Of a DNA stretch of 64,000 bases, positions 17,399-26,107 are shown piece after piece (position 1 is the first letter of the stretch; the number at the start of each line of letters is the position of its first letter). The notes beneath the pieces are model-generated. The model was given only the letters and a program-made list of their open reading frames with translations, searched no databases and had not been told where the DNA came from. The DNA comes from Streptomyces solicavernae (GTDB lineage: Bacteria; Actinomycetota; Actinomycetes; Streptomycetales; Streptomycetaceae), in NCBI RefSeq assembly GCF_029968095.1, contig NZ_JASCIR010000020.1, positions 59,064 through 123,063 of the forward strand, written 5' to 3'. Both the position numbers and the translations under genes were made by a program.

Positions 17399-17791
17399 GC
17401 GATCACCGTAGGCCGCGCGCGGCGGGAAGGGAAAGGGCCGCCGAAAAGCCCCCGGCGGGCGTACACCCAGGGTCACCTGCACCTTCGAGGTCACGCTTGT
17501 GTCACAGGATCGCCACATGTGTTTGTCGATTCCCGCTTCACACGAACGAGCGGTACGGAATTGTTCCGGCTCACCCGGCAATTACCCGTACCCGTCCGGC
17601 AATTCGGGCACCCGCGGTCCGACGGCCGAATTCATCTGCCTTTCGGAGTGCGGACCGAGATCGTTTTCCGGCCCCGCCCGCCGCGACACCCTGCGCGAAT
17701 TTCACCGGAGCATTCAGGGGCGCCGAGGCGTTGAGCGGCGCCGGGGCACAACTCACCGCGACCGGTCAAGCTGCGGTCCGCGTCTGCGGGC
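17399..17791. other. Non-coding gap of lower GC
   Basis: 393 bp; somewhat richer in A/T around 17490-17690 than the flanks. Short frames on both strands have poor codon use. It must hold the promoter of the I78 gene; no motif assigned. Confidence 0.4.
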
Positions 17792-18649
17792 TCAGCCGGC
17801 CTCCGTCACCCGCAGCGACAGGTCGTTGTCGCGGGTGTAGTACGGGCCGACGGCCACGGGGCCGGTGCGGACGGCCGGGTACGTGAAGATCGGCTTCTTG
17901 TCGGCGACGTCGTCGAGCAGCCGGGCCACCCGCGCCTGCGGCCCTTGGGCGCCCTGGGGCAGCAGCCACAGGTCCCAGATGCCGGGTGCGTCGGCCAGTT
18001 CCGCGTACCCCACGGTGAGCCCGAACTCCCCGCCGGAGCCACCGAGTTCGACCCGCCGGGCGGCCTGCCCGGGCGAGTCCCCTTCGGGCGTCCGGGCGCG
18101 CAGCTCGGCGTACCCGGCCGGGGTGAGGGGCGCGCCGAGGAGTCGTCCTCGTACGGTCAGCCCGGCGCCGTCGATGAGCAGTTCGCCGGCCTCGGCGTGC
18201 GGCGCGCGGTGCCAGGCGCGGACGGTGAGGTTGCCGTGCTTGGTGGCGTACGGGATGCGCACGGCGATGTGCGGGCGGGTGCCGCTGGGCATCCGGTCGA
18301 CCAGCGAGCGCAGGTCGTTGACGCCGGGCGCGAGGCGGCGCGGGGCGGCGTCGCCGTGGTCGGCGTACACGTCCCAGCGGCCCTCGGCGAGCTGGACGCT
18401 GCTGGGCAGCACGGCGCGCAGCCTGCCGTCGGCGGCCGGGGTGAGCGGCAGCCGGGTCTCGGTGTGCCCGGCGCCGTGCGGCTGTCTCTCGCGCAGCCGG
18501 AGCAGCAGATACGCGGCGCCGGGGCGGCCCAGGTCGGCGAGGTCGAAGGTCAGCCCGCCCGCGGAGTCGGCGACGCAGTCGGCGCGCGGCTCCACGGGGA
18601 CACGGTCGTGCACCTCGTCGGGCAGCGGCGGGGGCAGCAGTGCGGTCAT
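17792..18649 (-). CDS. Uncharacterised protein coupled to a glycosyltransferase
   Basis: 285 aa, not recognised. No signal or membrane segment. The sequence is rich in short beta-like stretches (LTFDLADLG, AYLLLRLRER, RWDVYADHGDAAPRRLAPGVNDLRSLVD, LTVRAWHR), suggesting two or three Ig-like or beta-sandwich units. Its ATG overlaps the stop of the upstream glycosyltransferase (ATGA), so the two proteins are probably made together and may share a polymer pathway. Function left open. Confidence 0.7.
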   Translation of the reverse strand: MTALLPPPLPDEVHDRVPVEPRADCVADSAGGLTFDLADLGRPGAAYLLLRLRERQPHGAGHTETRLPLTPAADGRLRAVLPSSVQLAEGRWDVYADHGDAAPRRLAPGVNDLRSLVDRMPSGTRPHIAVRIPYATKHGNLTVRAWHRAPHAEAGELLIDGAGLTVRGRLLGAPLTPAGYAELRARTPEGDSPGQAARRVELGGSGGEFGLTVGYAELADAPGIWDLWLLPQGAQGPQARVARLLDDVADKKPIFTYPAVRTGPVAVGPYYTRDNDLSLRVTEAG

Positions 18650-19914
18650 GCGGTCCGTCCCTTTCTCAGGGCGGTGCGCCCCGCGTCCCTGACCGCGTAG
18701 GCGCCGCCGAGCATCGCGCCGCGGGTGCGGTGCAGCGAGCCGCGGAACCGGCCGAGCGGTCCGGCGGGGCCGCGTGCGGTCAGATCGGTGAACAGCGATT
18801 CGTAGCGCTCCGCTATCCGCGCGGGGTCGAAGCGCTGGGAGTCGACGAGCGCGGCGGCGGACATCCGGCCGCGCTTGTCGTCGTCGTTGATCAGCTCAAG
18901 GAGTCCGCCGGCGATGGCGCGGACGTCGCCGACGGGCACGAGGCGGCCGTCGACACCGTTGTCGATGATCTCGCCGGGGCCGTGCGGGCAGTCCGTGGCG
19001 ACCACGGGGAGTCCGCAGCGCATCGCCTCGACGATGGTCATGCCGAAGGACTCCAGGCTGGAGGTGACCGCGGCGATGGAGCCCTTGGCCCACTCCGGGT
19101 CGATGGGGTGGGCGGGGCCCATGAGGAACACATGGTTGTAGAGGCCGAGTTCGTCGATGAGGGCGCGGAGGCGGTCCTTCTGCTTGCCGCCGCCGTAGAT
19201 CCGCAGCCGCCAGTCCGGGCGCTGGGCGCGCACCTGGTCGAAGGCCCTGATCAGCAGGTCGTACCGCTTGACGGGGGCGAGCCGGCCGGCCGCGACGACC
19301 CACTTGCCGGTGCCGTCGGCGGGCGCCACCCCGGGCGCGGGCACCGGGTTGGCCATGGCGTCGACGCGCACGCCGGGCAGCCGCATCTTGCTGCGGTAGG
19401 CGGCGGCGTCGGCCTCGGTCGTCGTGGTCAGCGCGTCGAGGCGGGGGTAGACGCCGCGCAGCTGGGTGCGCAGGGCCGTGGAGTGGCTGTCGAGGGTGAG
19501 GTGTTCCTGGCCGACGCGGAGCGGTCCGCGGCGGGCCTGGCGGGCGATGTGCACGTTCAGGCCCGGCCGGGTGCCCACGAGGACATCGGCCTCGGCGGTC
19601 GCGAGGTGGTCGGCGATGCGGCGGTCGGTCAGCGCGTTGTACTGGTGGAAGCGGCCCTCGGCGCGCGGGAAGGCGTGCGCGGGGCGCCGGTACTCGGGGC
19701 TGTCGCCCTCGTAGCCCGGCGTGCCCTTGCGGATGTCGACCAGGTGGCGCACCCGGACCCGCGGGTCGACCTGGAAGACCGGCTCTGCGCGGTGCCGGTA
19801 GACCGAGACGACCTCCACGTCGTGCTGTTCGGCCAGGGTGTTGGCCAGGTTGTACGTCGTCCGGATCGTCCCCCCGATTCCGTACGCGTTGTGTATCAGG
19901 AAAGAGATATGCAT
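18646..19914 (-). CDS. GT4-family glycosyltransferase
   Basis: 422 aa, GT-B fold. N-terminal MHISFLIHNAYGIGGTIRT with glycine loop; C-terminal nucleotide-sugar domain with VAAGRLAPVKRYDLLIRAF and the E-x7-E block SSLESFGMTIVEAMRCGLPVVATDCP near residue 310. A basic C-terminal tail (RGSLHRTRGAM...GRTALRKGRTA) may associate with the membrane. It transfers a sugar from an activated donor to a cell-surface glycan or secondary metabolite; donor unknown. First gene of a two-gene operon with the coupled unknown protein. Confidence 0.88.
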   Translation of the reverse strand: MHISFLIHNAYGIGGTIRTTYNLANTLAEQHDVEVVSVYRHRAEPVFQVDPRVRVRHLVDIRKGTPGYEGDSPEYRRPAHAFPRAEGRFHQYNALTDRRIADHLATAEADVLVGTRPGLNVHIARQARRGPLRVGQEHLTLDSHSTALRTQLRGVYPRLDALTTTTEADAAAYRSKMRLPGVRVDAMANPVPAPGVAPADGTGKWVVAAGRLAPVKRYDLLIRAFDQVRAQRPDWRLRIYGGGKQKDRLRALIDELGLYNHVFLMGPAHPIDPEWAKGSIAAVTSSLESFGMTIVEAMRCGLPVVATDCPHGPGEIIDNGVDGRLVPVGDVRAIAGGLLELINDDDKRGRMSAAALVDSQRFDPARIAERYESLFTDLTARGPAGPLGRFRGSLHRTRGAMLGGAYAVRDAGRTALRKGRTA

Positions 19915-20106
19915 ACGTCCCCGTACCTCATGGTTCCCCGCGGACAGTCCCGTCTCGTCCGCCTAGCGCAGGGTTAGACCGGGAGCGGGGGGCGAGGGTT
20001 GGGCCGCATCATCATCTTGTTCTTGAACAGTTGCGCTATTGGTAGGCGATTTCGGGAACCTGGGGGCACTCCTGCGCATCAGGGGCAGTGTGGGGGCGCG
20101 AGTTGC

Positions 20107-21408
20107 TCAGGGTTCGTACGCCAGCTGCGGTACGTCGAAGCAGTTGCGGTTCATGTCCCCGCTCTGCGTGACCCAGCCCTCGCCGTCCCGCCAACGGGCC
20201 ACGGACAGGCAGGTCCTGCGGGTCTTCGGGGGTTCCTCGCGGTGCTCGAAGACGACGGGGACGAGCAGTCCGTCCGCGTCGTAGGGCTCGCCCCGCTCCA
20301 TGTACGCGTCCAGGCACGCGCGCGTGGCGGCGGTTTCGGGCGCCGCGCGGGTGCACGATTGCGCGGCGTCCGTGAACCACATGGCCGCCGCCCAGCCTTC
20401 GAGCGCCCACTGGGACAGCGGCCTGCCCCGCATCCCGTCCCGGAACTCCCGTACGGCCGGGTGCCCGGCGTCCTGGTGGTTGCGGCTCGACCCGGTCGCC
20501 CAGAGGGAGTTGCGGCAGCGCGGCGCGTCCTCGTAGTCCTCGGCGACCGTGTCCGTCCAGTTCTGCGCGTGGGTGACCTTCGCGGTGACGTGGGCGCCGA
20601 CGTCGTCGAGCGCCGCGCACAGGCGGGCGTTGCCGTGCGTGTCGAGGGCGTCGAAGACCAGGTCGACGCCGCGCGCCTTGAGGTCGGCGGCGACGGCGCG
20701 GAAGTCGGGCAGCGCGAAGTCGACCTGCTCGGCCACCACGTCGTACCCCTCGGCCCGCAGCCCCCGCGTGACGAGCCGGGCGTACGCGGCGGACGCGGAC
20801 TGGTTGTACGAGACGACGGCGGCGGTGCGGGCGCCGTGCTCGCGCTTGAAGTAGCGGTAGACCTCGGTGCCGCCGTACAGCTTGCCGTCCCAGCCGGGCG
20901 CATCGCCGGTGCGCGGCGCGAGACTCCCGTAGATCGAGTACAGATGCGGGTACGTCTCGTACGCGGGCCCGACCGGCTGGCCGCCGATGTCCGGGACGCC
21001 GGCGGCGGAGACCCGCGGGGCGCCCGCGTAGTCGAGGACGGCGGTGGCGACGAGCGCGACGACGTGCTGTTCGTCGATCAGCTTGCGCACGCACTCGTTG
21101 TTGCCGACGCCGCTGCCGCCGTCGTCGCAGGTGTGCACCTCGACCCGGCGCCCGTCGACGCCGCCGCGCGCGTTCAGCCGGTCGAAGTACGCGGTGGCGC
21201 CCTCGCGCGGGCCGGTGAAGGCGCGGCTGCCGACGGGGCTGGTCGCGCTGGTCACGATGCCGACGCGGAGCGGCTCGCCCGCGCCGCCCGGAGGGCCGGT
21301 GTCCCGCGCGGTGAACGCGTCCTCGGGCAGCCGACTGCCGCAGGCGGCGCCGGACAACAGCAGCAGCGCCGCGAGAAGGACCTCAACAGCCCGGTACCGG
21401 CGAGGCAT
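20107..21408 (-). CDS. Substrate-binding lipoprotein of a Liv-type ABC transporter
   Basis: 433 aa, type I periplasmic-binding fold. Signal peptide with a lipobox-like LLLSGAAC, so probably anchored by lipid on the outer face. Then LRVGIVTSATSPVGSRAF, a hinge (VVALVATAVLDYAGAPRV) and AAVVSYNQSASAAYARLV, as in branched-chain amino acid/amide receptors. Several Cys pairs are unusual for the family. It overlaps the upstream lipoprotein gene by 26 nt and diverges from the permease/ATPase genes, so it is the natural receptor for them. Confidence 0.82.
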   Translation of the reverse strand: MPRRYRAVEVLLAALLLLSGAACGSRLPEDAFTARDTGPPGGAGEPLRVGIVTSATSPVGSRAFTGPREGATAYFDRLNARGGVDGRRVEVHTCDDGGSGVGNNECVRKLIDEQHVVALVATAVLDYAGAPRVSAAGVPDIGGQPVGPAYETYPHLYSIYGSLAPRTGDAPGWDGKLYGGTEVYRYFKREHGARTAAVVSYNQSASAAYARLVTRGLRAEGYDVVAEQVDFALPDFRAVAADLKARGVDLVFDALDTHGNARLCAALDDVGAHVTAKVTHAQNWTDTVAEDYEDAPRCRNSLWATGSSRNHQDAGHPAVREFRDGMRGRPLSQWALEGWAAAMWFTDAAQSCTRAAPETAATRACLDAYMERGEPYDADGLLVPVVFEHREEPPKTRRTCLSVARWRDGEGWVTQSGDMNRNCFDVPQLAYEP

Positions 21409-21934
21409 TGCCGCTGTTCATCTGCACCAGCGCGCACAGCGTCTTGACCGACACCTTCCAGGTGCCGCCCTGCTCGACCGCGACCCCGGTGGCGTCACGC
21501 AGCGCGGGCTGCCCGTCGAGCGACAGCGTGTACGTCACATCGGCCTCGGTGCGGGACGTGAACTCCACGTCGGAGACGCTCGCCCCGACCTGCTTGCCGC
21601 GCGGGTCGGAGTTGAAGGCCTGCAGGACCGGCCGCATGTCGGCGCCGTTCTCCAGGACCGCCTCCTTCTCGTTCAGCGGGACCTCCGCGTCGAAGAACCT
21701 CTCCCAGTTCTCCTTGACCTCGCGCTCCGCCGCGGCCTCGTCCTCCGGGCCCTCGTCCGGGGCCTGTTCCGTGCGCTCGACGGACGTCTCGGGCAAGGGT
21801 TCCGTGCCGTCCTGGCCGTCGTCCCCGCACCCCGTGACGGCCATGCCGAGCGTCAGGACCGCGGCGGCCGCCCAGGCCGCGATCCGAGTCCCACCCCGCC
21901 TGCGCCTACTGCTCCCGAGCACCATCTGGCTCAC
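21383..21934 (-). CDS. Mtb12-like secreted lipoprotein
   Basis: 183 aa. Basic n-region, hydrophobic helix and lipobox MAVTGC; an acidic linker (about 37-72); then a domain with NWERFFDAEVPLNEKEAVLENG, VEFTSRTEADVTYTLSLDG and GGTWKVSVKTLCALVQMN. This resembles the C-terminal domain of the mycobacterial low-molecular-weight antigen Mtb12 (NTF2-like fold). Function unknown; its overlap with the binding-protein gene suggests a partner in the same uptake system. Confidence 0.7.
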   Translation of the reverse strand: MSQMVLGSSRRRRGGTRIAAWAAAAVLTLGMAVTGCGDDGQDGTEPLPETSVERTEQAPDEGPEDEAAAEREVKENWERFFDAEVPLNEKEAVLENGADMRPVLQAFNSDPRGKQVGASVSDVEFTSRTEADVTYTLSLDGQPALRDATGVAVEQGGTWKVSVKTLCALVQMNSGNASPVPGC

Positions 21935-22064
21935 CGCCGGGTCGATCGTCCGGGCAGCGGCTGCCCGGTGCCTTCAGGGTCGGCCGCCGAGAGGCAGAGT
22001 GCAAGCGGTGTCCTGACATGAACAAATGGGTACAGAGCGCCACTCATCACCCCGGGAGCCCCGG

Positions 22065-22577
22065 ATGCCCACCGCCCGACCCCTTACCGCCCGACCCCGC
22101 ACCGCCCAGCCCCTCCTCTGGGCCGGTTCCGCCGCCCTCGCCGCGGGCGCGGTGCTGTGCGTGCTCGGCTGGTACGGGGTCTCCGGGGAACGCTTCGCCG
22201 AGCGGCAGGTCCCGTATCTGGCCTCCTGCACGCTGCCCGGCTCCGCCCTGATCGTGGCGGGCGCGGTCCTCCTCGTCGGCGGCCGGAACGCCCTGGCCAC
22301 CGCGCGCGTGGAGGAGCTGTACGAGCTGCTGGTCGCCGCCGACCCGGGCGCACCCGAGGCCACCGCGCCGGCTCCCCGCAGCACCGAGCGCGTCCTGGTG
22401 CCGGGCGGCACGCTGTACCACCGCGCGGACTGCCCGCTGGTCACCGGCAAGCCGGAGGCCGTACCCGCCGACCCGCGCCCTGGCCTCACCCCGTGCCCGC
22501 TCTGCGAACCGGACGCCCCGCCCCGAAAGGCCCCGCACCCCGAGGTCCCGCCGGACAAGGCGGACCCGGAGCCCTGA
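22065..22577 (+). CDS. Two-TM protein with Ada-like Cys/His metal-site motif
   Basis: 170 aa. Two membrane helices (about 17-40 and 57-75), then a cytosolic domain ending in TLYHRADCPLVTGK...GLTPCPLC. The H-x3-C...C-x2-C spacing resembles the zinc-binding N-domain of Ada and similar knuckles. ATG at 22065 has GGGAG 6 nt upstream; an earlier ATG at 22026 lacks one. It ends one base before the LivH-LivM-LivG gene, so it belongs to that operon and may regulate or anchor the transporter. Confidence 0.65.
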   Translation: MPTARPLTARPRTAQPLLWAGSAALAAGAVLCVLGWYGVSGERFAERQVPYLASCTLPGSALIVAGAVLLVGGRNALATARVEELYELLVAADPGAPEATAPAPRSTERVLVPGGTLYHRADCPLVTGKPEAVPADPRPGLTPCPLCEPDAPPRKAPHPEVPPDKADPEP

Positions 22578-22578
22578 C

Positions 22579-25362
22579 ATGGCCTCCCTGACGTACGACC
22601 TGACGCTCGCCGGGCTCGGCGTCGGCAGCGCGGCGGCGCTCACCGGGATCGGCCTGATCGTCACGTACCGGGCCACCGGCGTCCTCAACCTCGCGCACGG
22701 CGCCGTCGCCATGGTCTGCGCGTATCTGCTGCGCCAGCTCGCCGTCGGCTGGGGCTGGCCGCTGTGGCTCGCCGCCCTGGTCACCCTCGGCGTGGCGGCG
22801 CCCGGCGTCGGGCTGGTCCTGGAGCGTGCGGTGTTCCGGCCGCTCGCGGTGCTCGGCGGCGGTCCCGCGCAGTCCCTCGTGGCGTCCATCGGGGTGTTCG
22901 TGCTGCTCGTCGGCGGGGCGGCGCTCGTGTGGGGGCAGGGGGCGCGCGCGGACGCCCCCGAGCTGCTCGGCTCGGGCGCGCCCTGGGGCCGGCTCGCGGC
23001 GGCACTCCTCCTCGCCGCCGCCGTGGGCGCGGTGAGCCGCTGGACCCGCTTCGGCCGCGAGCTGCGCGCCGTCGTCGACAACCGCCCCCTGGCCGTGCTC
23101 GGCGGCATCGACGCGGACCGGGTCGCGGCGGCCGGCTGGGCCTTCGGCTCGTTCACCGCCGGCCTGACGGGCGTCCTGCTCGCCCCGTACGTACGCCTCG
23201 ACCCGTACGGCCTGCCGCTGCTGGTGATGGAGGTGGTGGCCGTCGCCGTGGCCGCCGGGATGCGCAGCCTGCCGCTCGCGGTGGCGGTCGCGCTGGGGCT
23301 CGGGGTCGCGCAGGCCCAGCTGACCCGGCTGCACCCCTCGGGTCTCGGCGAGCCGCTGCTGCGGGCGGTCGGGGCGAACCTGTTCGTGGTGGCGCTGCTG
23401 GTCGCGGCGCTGGTGCTGCCGGCGCCGGGGCGGGACCGGCACGGGCAGGACCGGGACGGGCGGGACCGGGACGGGCAGGACCGGGACGGGCGGGACCGGG
23501 TCCGGGGGCCGCTGCCGGAAACGGCCACCGCGCGTGTGCGTGCGCCGCTGCGCGCGTGGCTGGTGGCGGGCGTGCTGTTCCTGCTCCCGCTCGGCCTCGC
23601 GGGCCCGGACCTGCACACGGCCGTCCAGGTCCCGGCGCTCGCCGTGGTCCTGCTCTCCCTGGTCGTGGTCACCGGCAGGGGCGGCCAGATCTCCCTCGGG
23701 CAGGCGGCGTACGCGGGACTCGGCGCCCTGTTCACGGCCCTGCTCGCGGCCGGGCGGTTCCCCGGCCTCCCCGCGCTGCCCACGCTCGCCGCACTCGGCG
23801 TCGCCGTGCTCCTGGTCGCGCCGCTCGGCCTGCTCACCGGGTGGCCGTCGGTCCGGCGGCGCGGCCTGGCGCTCGCGCTCGCCACGTTCGCGATCGGCGT
23901 GGGCGTGAGCCGCTTCGTCTTCGACCAGCCGTACGCGACCGCCGGCCTCGGCCTCGACCGCCCGGCGGGGCTCCACGGCGACCGGGCCTACTACCTCCTC
24001 GAACTCGCCCTCCTCGGCGGGGCGTTGCTCGCCGTGGCCGCGCTGCGCCGGGGCCGTACCGGGCGGGCCCTCGCCGCGATGCGGGACCACGAGGCGGGCG
24101 CGGTGGCCGCCGGGGTGCCCGTGCCGCGCCTGAAGATCGGCGCGTTCGTGGCGGGCGCCGCCCTCGCCGCGCTCGGCGGCGGCATGCTCGGTCTGGGGGT
24201 GCGCGCCTTCGACCCGGGCGCGTTCGACCCGGTGCGCGGCCTGCTGTGGTTCGCGGCCGTGGTGGTGCTCGGCGCGGACTTTCCGCTCGGCGCGCTGCTC
24301 GCGGCCGCGCTCCTGGTGGGCCTGGACGCGGGCACGCGCGGCGGCGTCGCGGCGGCGGTCATCGGCGTCCTCGCGGTCCTCGTCGGCCGCTTCCCGGGCG
24401 GCCCGTACGAGGCGCTGCGCGCGGCGGCGGCCCGGTGGCGCCCGCGCCGGACAGCGGTCGCGCCGACCCCGCTGGGGGCGCGGGTCGGGGCGCGCCTGCG
24501 CGCCCGGGCCGCCACCGCCGCCCCGCCGCGCGCGCGTGGGGGCGCGCCGGTACCGGTGCCTGAACGGGGGCCCGTACGGGGACCGGTACCGGTGCCCGTA
24601 CGCCCCGCCCCCGTACGCCCCGCCCCCGTACGCCCCGCCCGCCTACGCGCCCCCGACGAGCCCCTCTCCGGGCGTGGACTGACCGTCAGGTACGGCGGGT
24701 TCACGGCCCTGGACGGGGTGGACGTGGAGGTGGCGCCGGGCCGGGTCACGGCGGTGGTCGGGCCGAACGGGGCGGGCAAGAGCACCCTGTTCCACTGCCT
24801 GGCCGGCACGGTCCGCCCGCACGCCGGCCGGGTGCGCTTCGCGGGCCTCGACCTGACGGACCGGCCCGCGCACGCCCGCGCCCGGCTCGGGGTCGCCCGG
24901 ACCTTCCAACAGCTGGCCGTCTTCCCGTCGTTGACGGTCGCCGAGAACGTGGCGGTCGGCGCGGAGCAGGGCCGCGTCCGGGGCTCCCGCGCGGTCGACC
25001 GCGCGCTGGCCCTGCTCGGCCTGGACGGGCCCGTACGCGACCGGCCCGCGGCACGGCTGCCGACCGGGACGCTGCGCCGCGTCGAGCTCGCCCGCGCGCT
25101 CGCCGGGGACCCGTACGCCCTGCTCCTGGACGAGCCCGCCGCGGGCCTCGACACCGCCGAGGTCGCCGTACTGGCACGGGCGTTGCGGGCGCTCGCGGCC
25201 GAGGGCGTCGCCCTCCTCGTCGTCGAGCACGACCTGGACCTGGTGGCGCATCTCGCGGACACCGTGCACGTCCTGGCGGCGGGCCGCCTCGTCGCCTCCG
25301 GCCCGCCCGAGCAGGTCCTCGCGGCGCTCACGGCCGTACGGGGAGCGGGGGCCGGACCATGA
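22579..25362 (+). CDS. Single-chain LivH-LivM-LivG ABC transporter protein
   Basis: 927 aa. Residues 1-280: LivH-like permease (GLNL-type segment TGVLNLAHGAVAMV). About 283-312: hydrophilic Arg/Asp/Gly repeat linker. About 320-615: LivM-like permease (GRGGQISLGQAAYAGLGA). About 615-690: Pro/Val/Arg repeat linker. About 695-927: LivG ATPase with Walker A GPNGAGKST (~727), Q-loop RTFQQLAVF, Walker B LLLDEP (~850) and H-loop VVEHDLDLV. The ABC signature is LPTGTLRRVE instead of the usual LSYGQQRR type, i.e. degenerate. Two permeases and one ATPase in one chain is not the usual arrangement. Overlaps livF by ATGA. Confidence 0.9.
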   Translation: MASLTYDLTLAGLGVGSAAALTGIGLIVTYRATGVLNLAHGAVAMVCAYLLRQLAVGWGWPLWLAALVTLGVAAPGVGLVLERAVFRPLAVLGGGPAQSLVASIGVFVLLVGGAALVWGQGARADAPELLGSGAPWGRLAAALLLAAAVGAVSRWTRFGRELRAVVDNRPLAVLGGIDADRVAAAGWAFGSFTAGLTGVLLAPYVRLDPYGLPLLVMEVVAVAVAAGMRSLPLAVAVALGLGVAQAQLTRLHPSGLGEPLLRAVGANLFVVALLVAALVLPAPGRDRHGQDRDGRDRDGQDRDGRDRVRGPLPETATARVRAPLRAWLVAGVLFLLPLGLAGPDLHTAVQVPALAVVLLSLVVVTGRGGQISLGQAAYAGLGALFTALLAAGRFPGLPALPTLAALGVAVLLVAPLGLLTGWPSVRRRGLALALATFAIGVGVSRFVFDQPYATAGLGLDRPAGLHGDRAYYLLELALLGGALLAVAALRRGRTGRALAAMRDHEAGAVAAGVPVPRLKIGAFVAGAALAALGGGMLGLGVRAFDPGAFDPVRGLLWFAAVVVLGADFPLGALLAAALLVGLDAGTRGGVAAAVIGVLAVLVGRFPGGPYEALRAAAARWRPRRTAVAPTPLGARVGARLRARAATAAPPRARGGAPVPVPERGPVRGPVPVPVRPAPVRPAPVRPARLRAPDEPLSGRGLTVRYGGFTALDGVDVEVAPGRVTAVVGPNGAGKSTLFHCLAGTVRPHAGRVRFAGLDLTDRPAHARARLGVARTFQQLAVFPSLTVAENVAVGAEQGRVRGSRAVDRALALLGLDGPVRDRPAARLPTGTLRRVELARALAGDPYALLLDEPAAGLDTAEVAVLARALRALAAEGVALLVVEHDLDLVAHLADTVHVLAAGRLVASGPPEQVLAALTAVRGAGAGP
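23431..23505. repeat. 12-bp tandem repeats at the LivH-LivM joint
   Basis: Units of GGGCAGGACCGGGAC / GGGCGGGACCGGGAC type encode the DRDGRDRDGQ linker between the two permease halves. Confidence 0.75.
24595..24650. repeat. 15-bp tandem repeats at the LivM-LivG joint
   Basis: Three units of CGCCCCGCCCCCGTA encode VRPAP repeats just before the ATPase domain. Confidence 0.75.
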
Positions 25363-26015
25363 GCGCCGAGCTGGAACTGCGCCACGCGCGCGTGCGGTAC
25401 GGCCCGCTGGAGGCGCTGCACGGCGTCGACCTCGCGGTCGCCGGGGGCGCGGTGACGGTCCTCACCGGCCGCAACGGCTCGGGCCGTACGACGGTGCTGC
25501 GCGCGCTCGCCGGCACGGTGCCGCTGTCCGGGGGCGCGGTGGCGTGGCGGGGCCGGGACGTCACGCGGCTCACGGCCCACGCGCGGGCGGCGCTCGGGCT
25601 CGCCCTCGTACCCGACCGGGAGGCGGTCTTCGGCTCGCTGTCGGTCGCGGAGAACCTGCGGCTGGCCGCGCGCCGGGCGGAGTTGGGCCCGGCTCTCGAC
25701 ACGTACCCGGAACTCCGCCCCCTCCTCTCCCGGGCCGCGGGCACGCTCTCGGGCGGCGAGCAGCGCATGCTCGCGGTCGCGCGTGCGCTGCTGTCCCCCG
25801 CCGAGGTCCTGCTCCTCGACGAGCCCGCCCAGGGCATGTCCCCCACCGTCGCGGCCCGTACGTACGCCCTCCTGGCCGCCCTCCCGGCCACCGTGCTGCT
25901 GGCGGAACAGTCCCTCCCCGCCGCCCTCCGCTCGGCGCCGCGCGCGGTGGTCGTGCATGAACTGCGGCGCGGGACGGTGGTGTTCAGCGGGGAGGCGGCG
26001 GAGGTGGCGAGGTGA
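25359..26015 (+). CDS. LivF-type ABC ATPase with Arg in Walker A
   Basis: 218 aa. LivF-like: RYGPLEALHGVDL, Walker A GRNGSGRTT (~37-45) with Arg where the invariant Lys should be, Q-loop LVPDREAVFG, intact signature TLSGGEQRM, Walker B VLLLDEPAQGMSP with the catalytic Glu, and LLAEQ at the switch, as in normal LivF. The Lys-to-Arg change normally blocks ATP hydrolysis, so this subunit should form a degenerate site and pair with the LivG domain. Start ATG overlaps the fusion stop; the stop lies in a tandem repeat. Confidence 0.88.
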   Translation: MSAELELRHARVRYGPLEALHGVDLAVAGGAVTVLTGRNGSGRTTVLRALAGTVPLSGGAVAWRGRDVTRLTAHARAALGLALVPDREAVFGSLSVAENLRLAARRAELGPALDTYPELRPLLSRAAGTLSGGEQRMLAVARALLSPAEVLLLDEPAQGMSPTVAARTYALLAALPATVLLAEQSLPAALRSAPRAVVVHELRRGTVVFSGEAAEVAR

Positions 26016-26074
26016 GGGAGGCGGGGAGGTGAGGGAGGCGCCAGGTGAGGGAGGCGCCAGGTGAGGGAGGCGCG
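26010..26074. repeat. 16-bp tandem repeat over the livF stop codon
   Basis: Four copies of AGGTGAGGGAGGCG plus 2-4 variable bases; the first copy supplies the TGA stop of livF. Confidence 0.75.
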
Positions 26075-26107
26075 ATCCAGCGGGGAGGGGCGCGTGCGGG
26101 GCCCGCC

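Noticed and set aside
17519..17734. Small plus-strand open frame in the gap after the I78 gene
   Set aside because: No ribosome site, mixed codon use, no recognisable sequence.
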